From NCBI GenBank assembly GCA_947378845.1, contig CANCLQ010000001.1, positions 62,001 through 126,000 on the forward strand: a DNA stretch of 64,000 nt, read 5' to 3'. The notes under the pieces are model-generated. The model was not told the DNA's origin and searched no databases. It saw nothing but the letters and a program-made list of their open reading frames with translations. Shown here in pieces: positions 52,311 to 60,716 of this stretch. Each line of letters starts with the position of its first letter. Within the stretch, counting starts at the first letter, position 1. The DNA is from Opitutia bacterium. Lineage in GTDB: Bacteria > Verrucomicrobiota > Verrucomicrobiia > Opitutales > UBA953. The translations under genes were made by a program, and so were the position numbers.

Positions 52311-54827
52311 TCAGTGTTCGTTGTCGCCGTTTTCGCGCACGGGCTCGGCTGAAGCCGCAGCGGCAGGCGAATCGCTTAAACGAATCAGCGCATCCAGAGA
52401 TGTGAAATGGCGGGTCCAATCCGTCATGTCAGGAATATCGCCGACCACAGCTGAGAACAGTTCACGTTTCTCCTGCTTAAGTTCTTCGATGCGTTCCTCG
52501 ACGGTACCTGGTGCAATCATACGATAAATTAAAACCGGGTTCTTCTGGCCAATCCGGTGTACACGGTCCACCGCTTGAGCTTCGACCGCAGGATTCCACC
52601 ATGGATCCAGCAAGAACACGTACTCGGCCGTATTGAGCGTGATTCCCGTGCCGCCCGCTTTGAGCGACGCTAAGAAAAGTGCAGAGCCCTTGGTGTTTTT
52701 AAATTCTTCAACCGGCGTAGAACGATCCTTAGTTTCACCAGTTAATTCAAAGATGGGTAAGTTTGGTAAATCACGAGCGAGTGCCGACTTCACCCGTTCA
52801 AGCAACGAGACGAACTGCGAGAACACGACTGCCTTGGATCCGTTAGCTGAAATTTCGGAAAGTTTTGAAACCAGTAAAGTGATCTTACCCGAATGCAGAC
52901 TTGGGCAGTCGGAATTATCAGGCAACAAACCTGGGTCGCAACAAACCTGACGTAGTCGCATAAGTAATGTAAGAACCGAGGTCGCATCCTTAGAAAGCAA
53001 GCCTGCCAACTCGCCTGATAATCCACTTCCTTGTGTGAGGTGTTGATAAAGTGAGCGCTGCTCGTGAGTCAGTGGGCACGGTAGAACGACTTCCATCTTC
53101 GGAGGGATATCCGATGCGACGTGGCGCTTTAACCGTCGAAGAACAAATGGGGAAACCTGCCGACGAACTTTGCTCAGGGCGACTGCTGCATCGCGCAGCA
53201 CTACCCTTTCAAATTGTGCACGCTTACCGAGCAAGCCAGGCATTAAGAAACGGAAGATGGTCCAAAGGTCAGTCGGGCGATTCTCCAGCGGCGTTCCCGT
53301 AATTGCGATGCGGTGCTCCGCTTGTACCGATAAACATGTCTGGGTTGTTTTGGCTTCAGGATTTTTGATGGCCTGTGCTTCATCCAATACGACGTAGCCA
53401 AATTTAATTTTATCCAGTTGATCGGAGTGACGTCGTAATTGCGTATAGCTCGATATCCAAAGTTTAGCCTGTGGGTTTTTTATAAAGTCATCATCGGTCG
53501 TTAATACCGAAGCTTGAAGCTCTGGATGGAATTTTCGGATTTCACCGAGCCAGACAGGAATGACGCTTGCTGGACAAACAATCAGCGAACGCTCACCGAT
53601 GGGTCGCGAAGCCAATAGCGCCAAAACCTGAACGGTCTTACCTAAACCCATTTCATCCGCTAAAAGTGGATGCGACCCAAGGTCACACAAACGCCCCAAC
53701 CAAGCTACACCCTTAGCCTGATAGGGTCGAAGGTGTGCAGGCAGGCCTTCAGGCGCTGCTGGCTCTTGCAGGAGCTTATCTTTCCACTCCTTTAAATCGT
53801 CATTCAGTCGCAGGCTTCCAACGGCAACGTGGTCAAAAAGAGACAGTAATAAGTAACGTGGCACTTCGCCGTCCTTCACCTTCCAATCCTCCGAGAAATC
53901 GGCCACCGATGCATTGTAAGCCACCACACCTTTACCTGGCAGAATCACTGGACGACCGCCGGCCTTTAATAAAAGTTTTTGTTCTTCTGGAAGCAGCTGG
54001 TGCGTTCCTGCTTTTAATCTCCAATTCAAGCGGAATGATTTTCCATCATTACCCGCCTCGGCATCCGCATCGACAGCTACTTGCAATTGCTCGTTACGGA
54101 AAATCGTAAGCGCATCCTCACCTTGGAGCTTAAATCGCTTTCTCCATTCATTTAATTCTTCGCGTACGAACCGTTCAATTCTGCCAATATTATCCAGGGC
54201 CCACGTGCCCGACGTCTTGCTATAGGCAAACCCTGCGCGGTGCGCGACGTTGCTAAAACGAAAAAGCGTCTGACGTTGTTCGTCCGACAACTCATCACCT
54301 GGGATTGCACCTGGCCCAAAACAATTATGCGCGTGGCCGCCACGCCCGACCCATGCCGCTGATGTAGTTAATCCCTCTGAAGTAAGGGCAAACGTCACCT
54401 GAAGCTTGAGTGCGTTTCGCTGGTTACCGTCGCGGCGTTCGGGGGTGACTGGTTCAACCACTTCAACAGGTACAACTGAGTCATCGATGGCTTTGATTTC
54501 ATCGGCGAGCAACTCCTCCACTTCATAAATAGCAGCGATAGCGTAAGGCGCACCATTTTCTGAATCAGGCAATGAACTGCGCCATTCCATCTTACCTGAC
54601 CGAAGTTCGATAACAGCACGGACACTAAGCGATTCAGACTTAACCTGCACCTCGGCCGTCGATGGTTTCAGTTCAATGGAACGGACTAGTCCTTCCGTAT
54701 AAAGTTTTCGACCCTGAGTGAGATCTTTGGCTTTAAATAAACGTTCCCAGTCCTCCGGCAGTGACTCGAACCAATGCTCGAGTGCTTCCGTGGAGTATGA
54801 ACGATTAGCCGGTCTGGGGTTAGACAT
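52311..54827 (-). CDS. SNF2-family helicase with a degenerate SWIM-like N-terminus
   Basis: An 838-residue SNF2/Rad54-like ATPase from the ATG at 54827; a longer frame opens at 54875. The first 150 residues match the layout of bacterial SNF2 proteins with a SWIM zinc finger, but the CxC...CxH ligands are missing (SSLPDSENGAPYAIAAIYE in place of them). The ATPase core has LADEMGLGKTVQ, LDEAQAIKNPEA, ITGTPLENRPTDLW, and the helicase C lobe has SLKAGGTGITLN and VDRVHRIGQKNPV. It probably remodels protein-DNA complexes. It is convergent with rimO, with no gap. Confidence 0.88.
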   Translation of the reverse strand: MSNPRPANRSYSTEALEHWFESLPEDWERLFKAKDLTQGRKLYTEGLVRSIELKPSTAEVQVKSESLSVRAVIELRSGKMEWRSSLPDSENGAPYAIAAIYEVEELLADEIKAIDDSVVPVEVVEPVTPERRDGNQRNALKLQVTFALTSEGLTTSAAWVGRGGHAHNCFGPGAIPGDELSDEQRQTLFRFSNVAHRAGFAYSKTSGTWALDNIGRIERFVREELNEWRKRFKLQGEDALTIFRNEQLQVAVDADAEAGNDGKSFRLNWRLKAGTHQLLPEEQKLLLKAGGRPVILPGKGVVAYNASVADFSEDWKVKDGEVPRYLLLSLFDHVAVGSLRLNDDLKEWKDKLLQEPAAPEGLPAHLRPYQAKGVAWLGRLCDLGSHPLLADEMGLGKTVQVLALLASRPIGERSLIVCPASVIPVWLGEIRKFHPELQASVLTTDDDFIKNPQAKLWISSYTQLRRHSDQLDKIKFGYVVLDEAQAIKNPEAKTTQTCLSVQAEHRIAITGTPLENRPTDLWTIFRFLMPGLLGKRAQFERVVLRDAAVALSKVRRQVSPFVLRRLKRHVASDIPPKMEVVLPCPLTHEQRSLYQHLTQGSGLSGELAGLLSKDATSVLTLLMRLRQVCCDPGLLPDNSDCPSLHSGKITLLVSKLSEISANGSKAVVFSQFVSLLERVKSALARDLPNLPIFELTGETKDRSTPVEEFKNTKGSALFLASLKAGGTGITLNTAEYVFLLDPWWNPAVEAQAVDRVHRIGQKNPVLIYRMIAPGTVEERIEELKQEKRELFSAVVGDIPDMTDWTRHFTSLDALIRLSDSPAAAASAEPVRENGDNEH

Positions 54828-54957
54828 TAGCGAGGTCTGATTAAAGGTAGCCAAATTGGCTGAGACAATACCCATTTCGGCTAAATATTCACCGCGTCTG
54901 GACTTGTTTAACCAACCCTCTCGTGTCTATTGTTAATCAACTTTTATCGTTACTTAA

Positions 54958-57687
54958 ATGAAACACTTGAGTGTAGGAACACGCTGGAACGCTGACCTCG
55001 TTGCCCAGTACCATGAAAAATGGAAAGCGGACCCACAATCTGTTGACCAAGATTGGCGTAATTTCTTTGAAGGTTTTGAGCTAGGACTCTCGTTGCCACC
55101 TAAACCCAGCAAGAACGCTGGCAACGTCGCAGGCGGAGTGGACGCAGCCGCACAATCTAAGGTGCTCGCTGCCATCCATGCCTATCGCACCCTTGCTCAT
55201 CTCCAGGCCCGCATAAATCCACTCCAGGACCCATTTCCACATCACGAGCTGTCCGACAAAGCGCTTGGACTGGACACGATACCCGCCAACCAAGTTTTTC
55301 ATACGGGAGATTTTCTCGGCGGCGCAATGCTTCCGCTTTCTGAAATCCTCACTAAATTAAAAACGATTTACGGTGGTACGATTGGTGTAGAATTCACCCA
55401 CGTTCAAGATGGTGCCCGTCGACGTTGGATCCAAGAGCGCATCGAGAGTTGCGGACTACGTGCAAGTTATGATGCGGCGGCACGTCGTAGTTTCCTGCGA
55501 ACAATCGTCCAAGCTGAACAATTTGAACGCTTCTTACACCGCACGTTTGTTGGTGCAAAACGCTTCTCGGTTGAAGGCGGCGAAACCCTCTTGGTCGCCC
55601 TTGAACAGATTATCCATCGTGCACCTGGTCTTAATATTTCAGATATTATCATCGGCATGGCACACCGCGGACGTCTCAACGTACTGGTTAACACCATCGG
55701 TAAAAAACCTGACCAACTCTTCCGCGCGTTTTCTGAAAATTACATTCCGGACACCACAACGGGTGACGGCGACGTAAAATACCACCTTGGCTACGAAGGC
55801 AGTCGAACGGTTGCTGGAAAAAACATCGCTCTCACTCTTGCGTACAATCCAAGCCACCTCGAGGCCGTAAATCCCGTCGTACTCGGACGCGCACGCGCAC
55901 GTGCAGATCTGCAAAACCAAGCACAGCGCTCAAACGTACTTCCTATTTTAATCCATGGTGATGCCGCCTTCTCTGGACAAGGCATCGTGATGGAAACGCT
56001 TAACCTCTCTGGAGTTAAAGGCTACGAAGTCGGTGGCACCGTACACATCGTCACCAACAACCAAGTTGGTTTCACTACAAACCCGGAGGAAGGTCGCACG
56101 GGACATCATTGTACCGAAATCGCAAAGTTCATCGAAGCCCCTATTTTACACGCAAATGGCGATGATCCAGACGCCGTTGTATTAGCCACAGAAATCGCCC
56201 TCGAATACCGCCAAAAGTTCAGTGCCGACATCGTCGTCGATATCGTTTGCTACCGTCGCTACGGACACAATGAGACAGACGAACCTGCCTTCACTCAGCC
56301 TATACTTTATAAAAATATCACCGCACACCCCAGTGTAGCTGAGCTCTATGCCTCGCGACTTTCCGAATCAGGTTCAGCTCCAACGGGTGAATTACAAGCA
56401 CTGCGTACTGAGTTTGATGTACTGCTCAATGCTGCACAAGAAAGAGCCAAAGCTTCCTTGAATGAAAAAGGTGAAGAGGTTGTCGCTCCAGCAATTACCA
56501 CCCTTCGTCCGTTCAAATCTCCTTACGACGGGCAAGTGGATACGCGCGCAACAACTGAGTTACTCCAGAAAGTTGCACCCGCACTTTGGCAAATGCCACC
56601 AGACTTTTCGCCTAATCCAAAAATCAAACGCTTACTCGACACCAAGGCAGAGTCATTCAACTCCGGAACTAATATCGACTGGAGTTTAGGCGAGGCACTT
56701 GCATTTGGATCTCTCCTTGCTGAGGGCTACCCCATCCGACTCTCCGGACAAGATTGTGAACGCGGCACCTTCTCACACCGTCACGCCGTCCTGCATGATC
56801 CATCCAATGATGCCGAGTACACCCCCTTAAACTCGGTTGCTGGAGGCGAAACCATTGAAATCGTTAACTCTACTTTATCTGAATACGCCGTACTTGGTTT
56901 TGATTATGGTTACGCGCTCGAAGCACCGGATTCACTTATAATTTGGGAAGCACAATTCGGAGACTTCTCCAACGGCGCACAAATTGTCATCGACCAGTTT
57001 CTTGCATCCGCCGAATCGAAATGGGGACAAGTGAATGGCCTCGTGATGCTTCTCCCGCACGGCTATGAAGGCCAAGGACCTGAACATTCATCCGCACGTC
57101 TCGAGCGCTTCCTGCAACTCTGTGCTGAAAATAATCTTCAAGTCATTCAACCCAGCACACCCGCACAACTTTTCCACGCACTACGTCGCCAAGTTAAATC
57201 TGAGCATCGCAAACCATTAGTGGTAATGACGCCAAAGAGCTTACTCAGACTCAAGGCATGTGTGAGCGAACTTAAAGATTTCACCAATGGACGTTTTGAA
57301 GCTGTCTTAGCCGATCCTAAGCCTGCCAATAAAACCGAGCGATTGATTCTGTGCTCTGGTAAAGTTTTCTACGAATTAGATATGGAGCGCACTAATCGTA
57401 AAGATACCGCGACCACTATCGTTCGCGTCGAACAATTCTACCCCTTCGACGCCGAGTCCCTCCAAAAAATTCATAAGCAATACGGCTCACCGAAGAAAAT
57501 AGTCTGGGTACAAGACGAGGCTCAAAACATGGGCGGCTGGTCGTTTATCGCCCCGCTAATCGAGTCGACACTCGGAATTAAGCCAATTTACGCTGGTCGC
57601 GATAGTGCCGCCTCTCCTGCAGTGGGTGCCCTTTCCGTGCACAAGCTCGAGCAGGCTGACCTCATTCGACAAGCATTTACGGCCTAA
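54958..57687 (+). CDS. sucA: 2-oxoglutarate dehydrogenase E1 component
   Basis: A 909-residue thiamine-diphosphate enzyme. The N-terminal OGDH segment DWRNFFEGFELGLSLPP, IIGMAHRGRLNVLVN, YNPSHLEAVNPVVLGRARA, HGDAAFSGQGIVMETLNLS, TNNQVGFTTNPEE and RRYGHNETDEPAFTQP are visible, then the C-terminal transketolase-like part with SGQDCERGTFSHRH and PHGYEGQGPEHSSAR. It decarboxylates 2-oxoglutarate and passes succinyl to E2. The stop is 137 bases before the E2 gene. Confidence 0.96.
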   Translation: MKHLSVGTRWNADLVAQYHEKWKADPQSVDQDWRNFFEGFELGLSLPPKPSKNAGNVAGGVDAAAQSKVLAAIHAYRTLAHLQARINPLQDPFPHHELSDKALGLDTIPANQVFHTGDFLGGAMLPLSEILTKLKTIYGGTIGVEFTHVQDGARRRWIQERIESCGLRASYDAAARRSFLRTIVQAEQFERFLHRTFVGAKRFSVEGGETLLVALEQIIHRAPGLNISDIIIGMAHRGRLNVLVNTIGKKPDQLFRAFSENYIPDTTTGDGDVKYHLGYEGSRTVAGKNIALTLAYNPSHLEAVNPVVLGRARARADLQNQAQRSNVLPILIHGDAAFSGQGIVMETLNLSGVKGYEVGGTVHIVTNNQVGFTTNPEEGRTGHHCTEIAKFIEAPILHANGDDPDAVVLATEIALEYRQKFSADIVVDIVCYRRYGHNETDEPAFTQPILYKNITAHPSVAELYASRLSESGSAPTGELQALRTEFDVLLNAAQERAKASLNEKGEEVVAPAITTLRPFKSPYDGQVDTRATTELLQKVAPALWQMPPDFSPNPKIKRLLDTKAESFNSGTNIDWSLGEALAFGSLLAEGYPIRLSGQDCERGTFSHRHAVLHDPSNDAEYTPLNSVAGGETIEIVNSTLSEYAVLGFDYGYALEAPDSLIIWEAQFGDFSNGAQIVIDQFLASAESKWGQVNGLVMLLPHGYEGQGPEHSSARLERFLQLCAENNLQVIQPSTPAQLFHALRRQVKSEHRKPLVVMTPKSLLRLKACVSELKDFTNGRFEAVLADPKPANKTERLILCSGKVFYELDMERTNRKDTATTIVRVEQFYPFDAESLQKIHKQYGSPKKIVWVQDEAQNMGGWSFIAPLIESTLGIKPIYAGRDSAASPAVGALSVHKLEQADLIRQAFTA

Positions 57688-57743
57688 TCGCCCCAGTAGA
57701 GACTTTTACGCACCCGTATGGGCTTCCTACTACCCTGCCTGGT

Positions 57744-57815
57744 GGTGATTAGGGGCTAAATAATGGCGATTTCCCCGTTGAAACTGGGTCGAATGGCACA
57801 CAAGGTTAAATCACC
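57744..57815 (+). other. Gap between E1 and E2 genes with an inverted repeat
   Basis: The 137-base gap between sucA and sucB holds an inverted repeat GGTGATT (57744-57750) with AATCACC (57809-57815), ending nine bases before the sucB ATG. A second weak pair (AATCGCC at the sucA stop with GGCGATT near 57765) overlaps it. Together they could fold the sucB leader, so E2 may be expressed differently from E1. No known riboswitch is recognised. Confidence 0.25.
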
Positions 57816-57824
57816 TAACTTTTT

Positions 57825-59108
57825 ATGGTTTTAGATGTAAAAATTCCCGCAATGGGAGAATCAATCACCGGAGGCCTACTCGCGTCATGGGCAGTTAAGT
57901 CCGGCGATGTTGTCAAAAAAGGTCAGGCGCTTTTTTCTTTCGAAACGGATAAGATCACATCCGATGCGACAGCAGAAGCCGATGGACTTATTAATATAAA
58001 AGTCGCGGCCGGCACCGAGGTACTCGTTGGACAAGTTGTTGCCTCTATCGACAGCTCCGTCGCTGCCCCGGTTTCAAACAATACTGCAACCTCCGCTCCA
58101 ACTCCTGCCGTCGCTGCCGCTCCGAAGATGGCCACCGCTGCAAAAGTAGCGGCACCTGCTCTAACTAAATCAGGAAGCGCATTAGAAATTTCTCCAGCCG
58201 TGCGTCGTATTGCCGCCGAGACCGGATTAAATCCCGCATCGATTCAAGGTTCAGGTAAAGGCGGACGCGTTACCAAGGGCGACATGCTTTCGGCGATTAA
58301 TGGCCAAACTCCAATTACTGCTGTCGCCGCACCCGCACCAACAATCGCCGTTGCTGCTCCTTCGGCACCCGCATCTAAGCCTGCGACTATTGAGATTCCT
58401 TCGCGCGATGGACGCACCACGCGCAAGCGCATGTCCCCTCTTCGTCGTAAAATCGCAGAGCGACTTGTTCAGGCTAAGTCAGAAACCGCCATGCTCACGA
58501 CCTTCAACGAGGTCAATATGGCGCCCGTCATGGAATTACGGAAACGTCACGGCGATGAATTCCTCAAGAAATACGGCATCAAACTCGGTTTCATGTCCTT
58601 CTTCGTTAAAGCTGCCGTACAAGCGCTAAAAGAAGTTCCTGCAGTTAACGCACAACTCGACGGTGAAGAAATTGTCGAAAATAATTTTTATGATATCGGA
58701 GTAGCGGTTGGTACCGACAAGGGACTTATGGTTCCAGTCGTTCGTGATTGCGATCAGCTCAACTTCGCCGGCATCGAGAAAGCGATTTCAGATTTCGGTA
58801 AACGTGCCCGCGACGGAAAAATTCAATTACCTGAATTACAAGGTGGAGTCTTCACTATCTCCAATGGTGGTATCTATGGTTCAATGCTATCGACACCTAT
58901 CCTCAACCACCCGCAAGCCGCCATCATGGGACTGCATAACATCGTTGAACGTGCGGTTGTTGAAAAAGGACAAATCGTTGTCCGCCCAATCATGTACCTC
59001 GCGCTTTCTTACGATCACCGTATCATCGACGGTAAAGAAGCGGTCACCTTCCTCGTGAAGGTTCGTCAGTACATCGAAGAACCTCAAACCCTGCTCTTCG
59101 GAGCTTAA
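57825..59108 (+). CDS. sucB: 2-oxoglutarate dehydrogenase E2 (dihydrolipoyl succinyltransferase)
   Basis: A 427-residue E2. One lipoyl domain (residues 1-77, lipoyl Lys in [10 protein letters not shown]), an Ala/Pro-rich linker, an E3/E1-binding domain ([16 protein letters not shown] ... [12 protein letters not shown]), a second flexible linker and the catalytic domain with [16 protein letters not shown]. It follows sucA by 137 bases and precedes lpd by 17. The linkers have strong Ala bias. Confidence 0.95.
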   Translation: MVLDVKIPAMGESITGGLLASWAVKSGDVVKKGQALFSFETDKITSDATAEADGLINIKVAAGTEVLVGQVVASIDSSVAAPVSNNTATSAPTPAVAAAPKMATAAKVAAPALTKSGSALEISPAVRRIAAETGLNPASIQGSGKGGRVTKGDMLSAINGQTPITAVAAPAPTIAVAAPSAPASKPATIEIPSRDGRTTRKRMSPLRRKIAERLVQAKSETAMLTTFNEVNMAPVMELRKRHGDEFLKKYGIKLGFMSFFVKAAVQALKEVPAVNAQLDGEEIVENNFYDIGVAVGTDKGLMVPVVRDCDQLNFAGIEKAISDFGKRARDGKIQLPELQGGVFTISNGGIYGSMLSTPILNHPQAAIMGLHNIVERAVVEKGQIVVRPIMYLALSYDHRIIDGKEAVTFLVKVRQYIEEPQTLLFGA

Positions 59109-59113
59109 TCTTT

Positions 59114-59119
59114 TATACT
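59114..59119 (+). promoter_or_regulatory. -10-like box TATACT before lpd
   Basis: TATACT lies six bases before the lpd ATG, in the 17-base gap after sucB. The spacing fits a leaderless transcript of lpd alone, in addition to read-through from sucAB. There is no Shine-Dalgarno. Confidence 0.3.
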
Positions 59120-59125
59120 ACTAAT

Positions 59126-60526
59126 ATGTCTCAATTAGATCTCGTTGTTATTGGTGCTGGTCCTGGCGGCTATGTAGCCGCAATCAAGGCTGCACAACTC
59201 GGACTGAAAGTTGCTCTCGTTGAAAAAGAGCCCGCACTTGGCGGCACCTGCCTCAACATCGGCTGTATTCCTTCCAAGGCCCTCTTACACTCTACGGAAG
59301 TCTTTCAACAAACCCTTCACGGCAAAAAGCACGGCTTGGTCGGCTCGGAAAAAGTCACCTTCGATGTAGGTGCTATGATGTCGAACAAGGAAAAGGTCGT
59401 CGCTCAATTAAACAAGGGCGTCGAATACCTCGTTTCTAAACGTGGTATCGAAATCGTACGTGGTCTCGGACGTCTGGGTAAAACCGGTCAGGTTTTAGTC
59501 CGTAGCACCAGTGGCGAACGCATTCTTGAAACTAAAAATATCATCATCGCAACTGGATCATCCGTTGTCGAATTGCCGTTCATGAAGTTCGACGGCGAAT
59601 CCATCATCTCCTCCGACCACGGTATCGCACTCAAAGAAGTCCCAGCTAAAATGGTGGTCGTGGGTGCCGGTGCCATCGGACTCGAACTCGGTTCAGTATG
59701 GGCTCGTCTCGGCAGCCAAGTTACCGTGGTGGAAATGATGACATCGATTGGTGGTCCTGCATACGACAGCGACGTTGCGAAGGTCGCACAAACCGCTTTC
59801 GAGAAACAAGGTATCAAATTTGAACTCGGTGCAAAAGTTACAGGTTCAAAGAAAACTCCCGCCGGTCTTTCACTTACTGCAGAACGCGACGGCAAAGCTC
59901 TTGAATTCCCTGCCGACAAAATCCTCGTCGCTGTTGGTCGCAAGCCCAACACGGTCGGCCTCGGTGCCCAAGAAGCCGGACTCAAACTCGATGAGCGCCA
60001 ACGCATCGTCACCGACGACCATTTCCGCACCAACCTGCCAGGCGTCTACGCCATTGGTGACGTCGTTGTTGGCCCCATGCTCGCGCACAAAGCCGAAGAA
60101 GAAGGTGTCGCCTGCGCCGAAATCATCGCTGGAAAATCTGGTCACGTTAACTACGGCATCATCCCTGGCGTGATTTATACCGATCCAGAAGTTGCAGGTG
60201 TTGGCATGATTGAATCCGAAGCCAAAGCTAAAGGTATCGAAGTTAAAATTGGTAAATTCCAACTCGCTGGCAACGGACGAGCAATCGCTGCCGACGCCAC
60301 AACTGGTTTTTATAAAGTCATCGCCTGCGCTAAAACTGACAAGCTCCTCGGAGTGCAAATCGTCGCTCGAGGTGGTTCAGAAATGATCGCGGCAGCCTGT
60401 GCTCATATGGAATACGGCGGCAGCGCCGAAGACGTCGCACGTACATGCTTTGCGCACCCAACCATCAGTGAGTCCTTTAAGGAAGCTGCGATGGCCGTCA
60501 GCAAGATGAGCATCCACTCGCTGTAG
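59126..60526 (+). CDS. lpd: Dihydrolipoyl dehydrogenase (E3)
   Basis: A 466-residue flavoprotein. FAD loop VIGAGPGGYVAAIKAAQLG, the redox disulfide GGTCLNIGCIPSKALL, a second nucleotide loop VVGAGAIGLELGSVWARLG, the AIGDVVVGPMLAHKAEEEG segment and the catalytic His in FAHPTISESFKEAA. It reoxidises the lipoyl groups of the E2 enzyme and makes NADH. Last of the sucA-sucB-lpd set. Confidence 0.97.
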   Translation: MSQLDLVVIGAGPGGYVAAIKAAQLGLKVALVEKEPALGGTCLNIGCIPSKALLHSTEVFQQTLHGKKHGLVGSEKVTFDVGAMMSNKEKVVAQLNKGVEYLVSKRGIEIVRGLGRLGKTGQVLVRSTSGERILETKNIIIATGSSVVELPFMKFDGESIISSDHGIALKEVPAKMVVVGAGAIGLELGSVWARLGSQVTVVEMMTSIGGPAYDSDVAKVAQTAFEKQGIKFELGAKVTGSKKTPAGLSLTAERDGKALEFPADKILVAVGRKPNTVGLGAQEAGLKLDERQRIVTDDHFRTNLPGVYAIGDVVVGPMLAHKAEEEGVACAEIIAGKSGHVNYGIIPGVIYTDPEVAGVGMIESEAKAKGIEVKIGKFQLAGNGRAIAADATTGFYKVIACAKTDKLLGVQIVARGGSEMIAAACAHMEYGGSAEDVARTCFAHPTISESFKEAAMAVSKMSIHSL

Positions 60527-60550
60527 TCCGACGCCTTATATTAAAGTTAA

Positions 60551-60648
60551 GGGGCTAGGCTTACCACGGCACACGGGGAACCAGACTGCCGTTGCTTCCT
60601 TCCGGACCTGGCGGGGTTCGTCGGCACCCATTGCATGGGGCCTAGCTT
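60551..60648 (-). ncRNA. ffs: Signal recognition particle RNA (4.5S type)
   Basis: Read on the minus strand, the region carries the SRP core: CCAGGTCCGGAAGGAAGCA near 60595-60613, then CCGTGTGCCG, with outer ends GCTAGGC and GCCTAGC (60640-60646 and 60554-60560) that pair into the closing stem. About 95-98 bases, the small bacterial form without an Alu domain. It binds Ffh and guides membrane protein targeting. It is convergent with lpd and divergent from valS, with no coding overlap; exact ends are inferred. Confidence 0.95.
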
Positions 60649-60716
60649 ACCTTTAAGGTGGCAAATCCATTAGCGCTTTTCAACCTCCATCTTACCCCCT
60701 ACACCTTTCACTTCCG

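Noticed and set aside
59488..60358. Overlapping minus- and plus-strand frames inside lpd
   Set aside because: Low-complexity composition and full overlap with a clearly coding gene; no start signals or family match.
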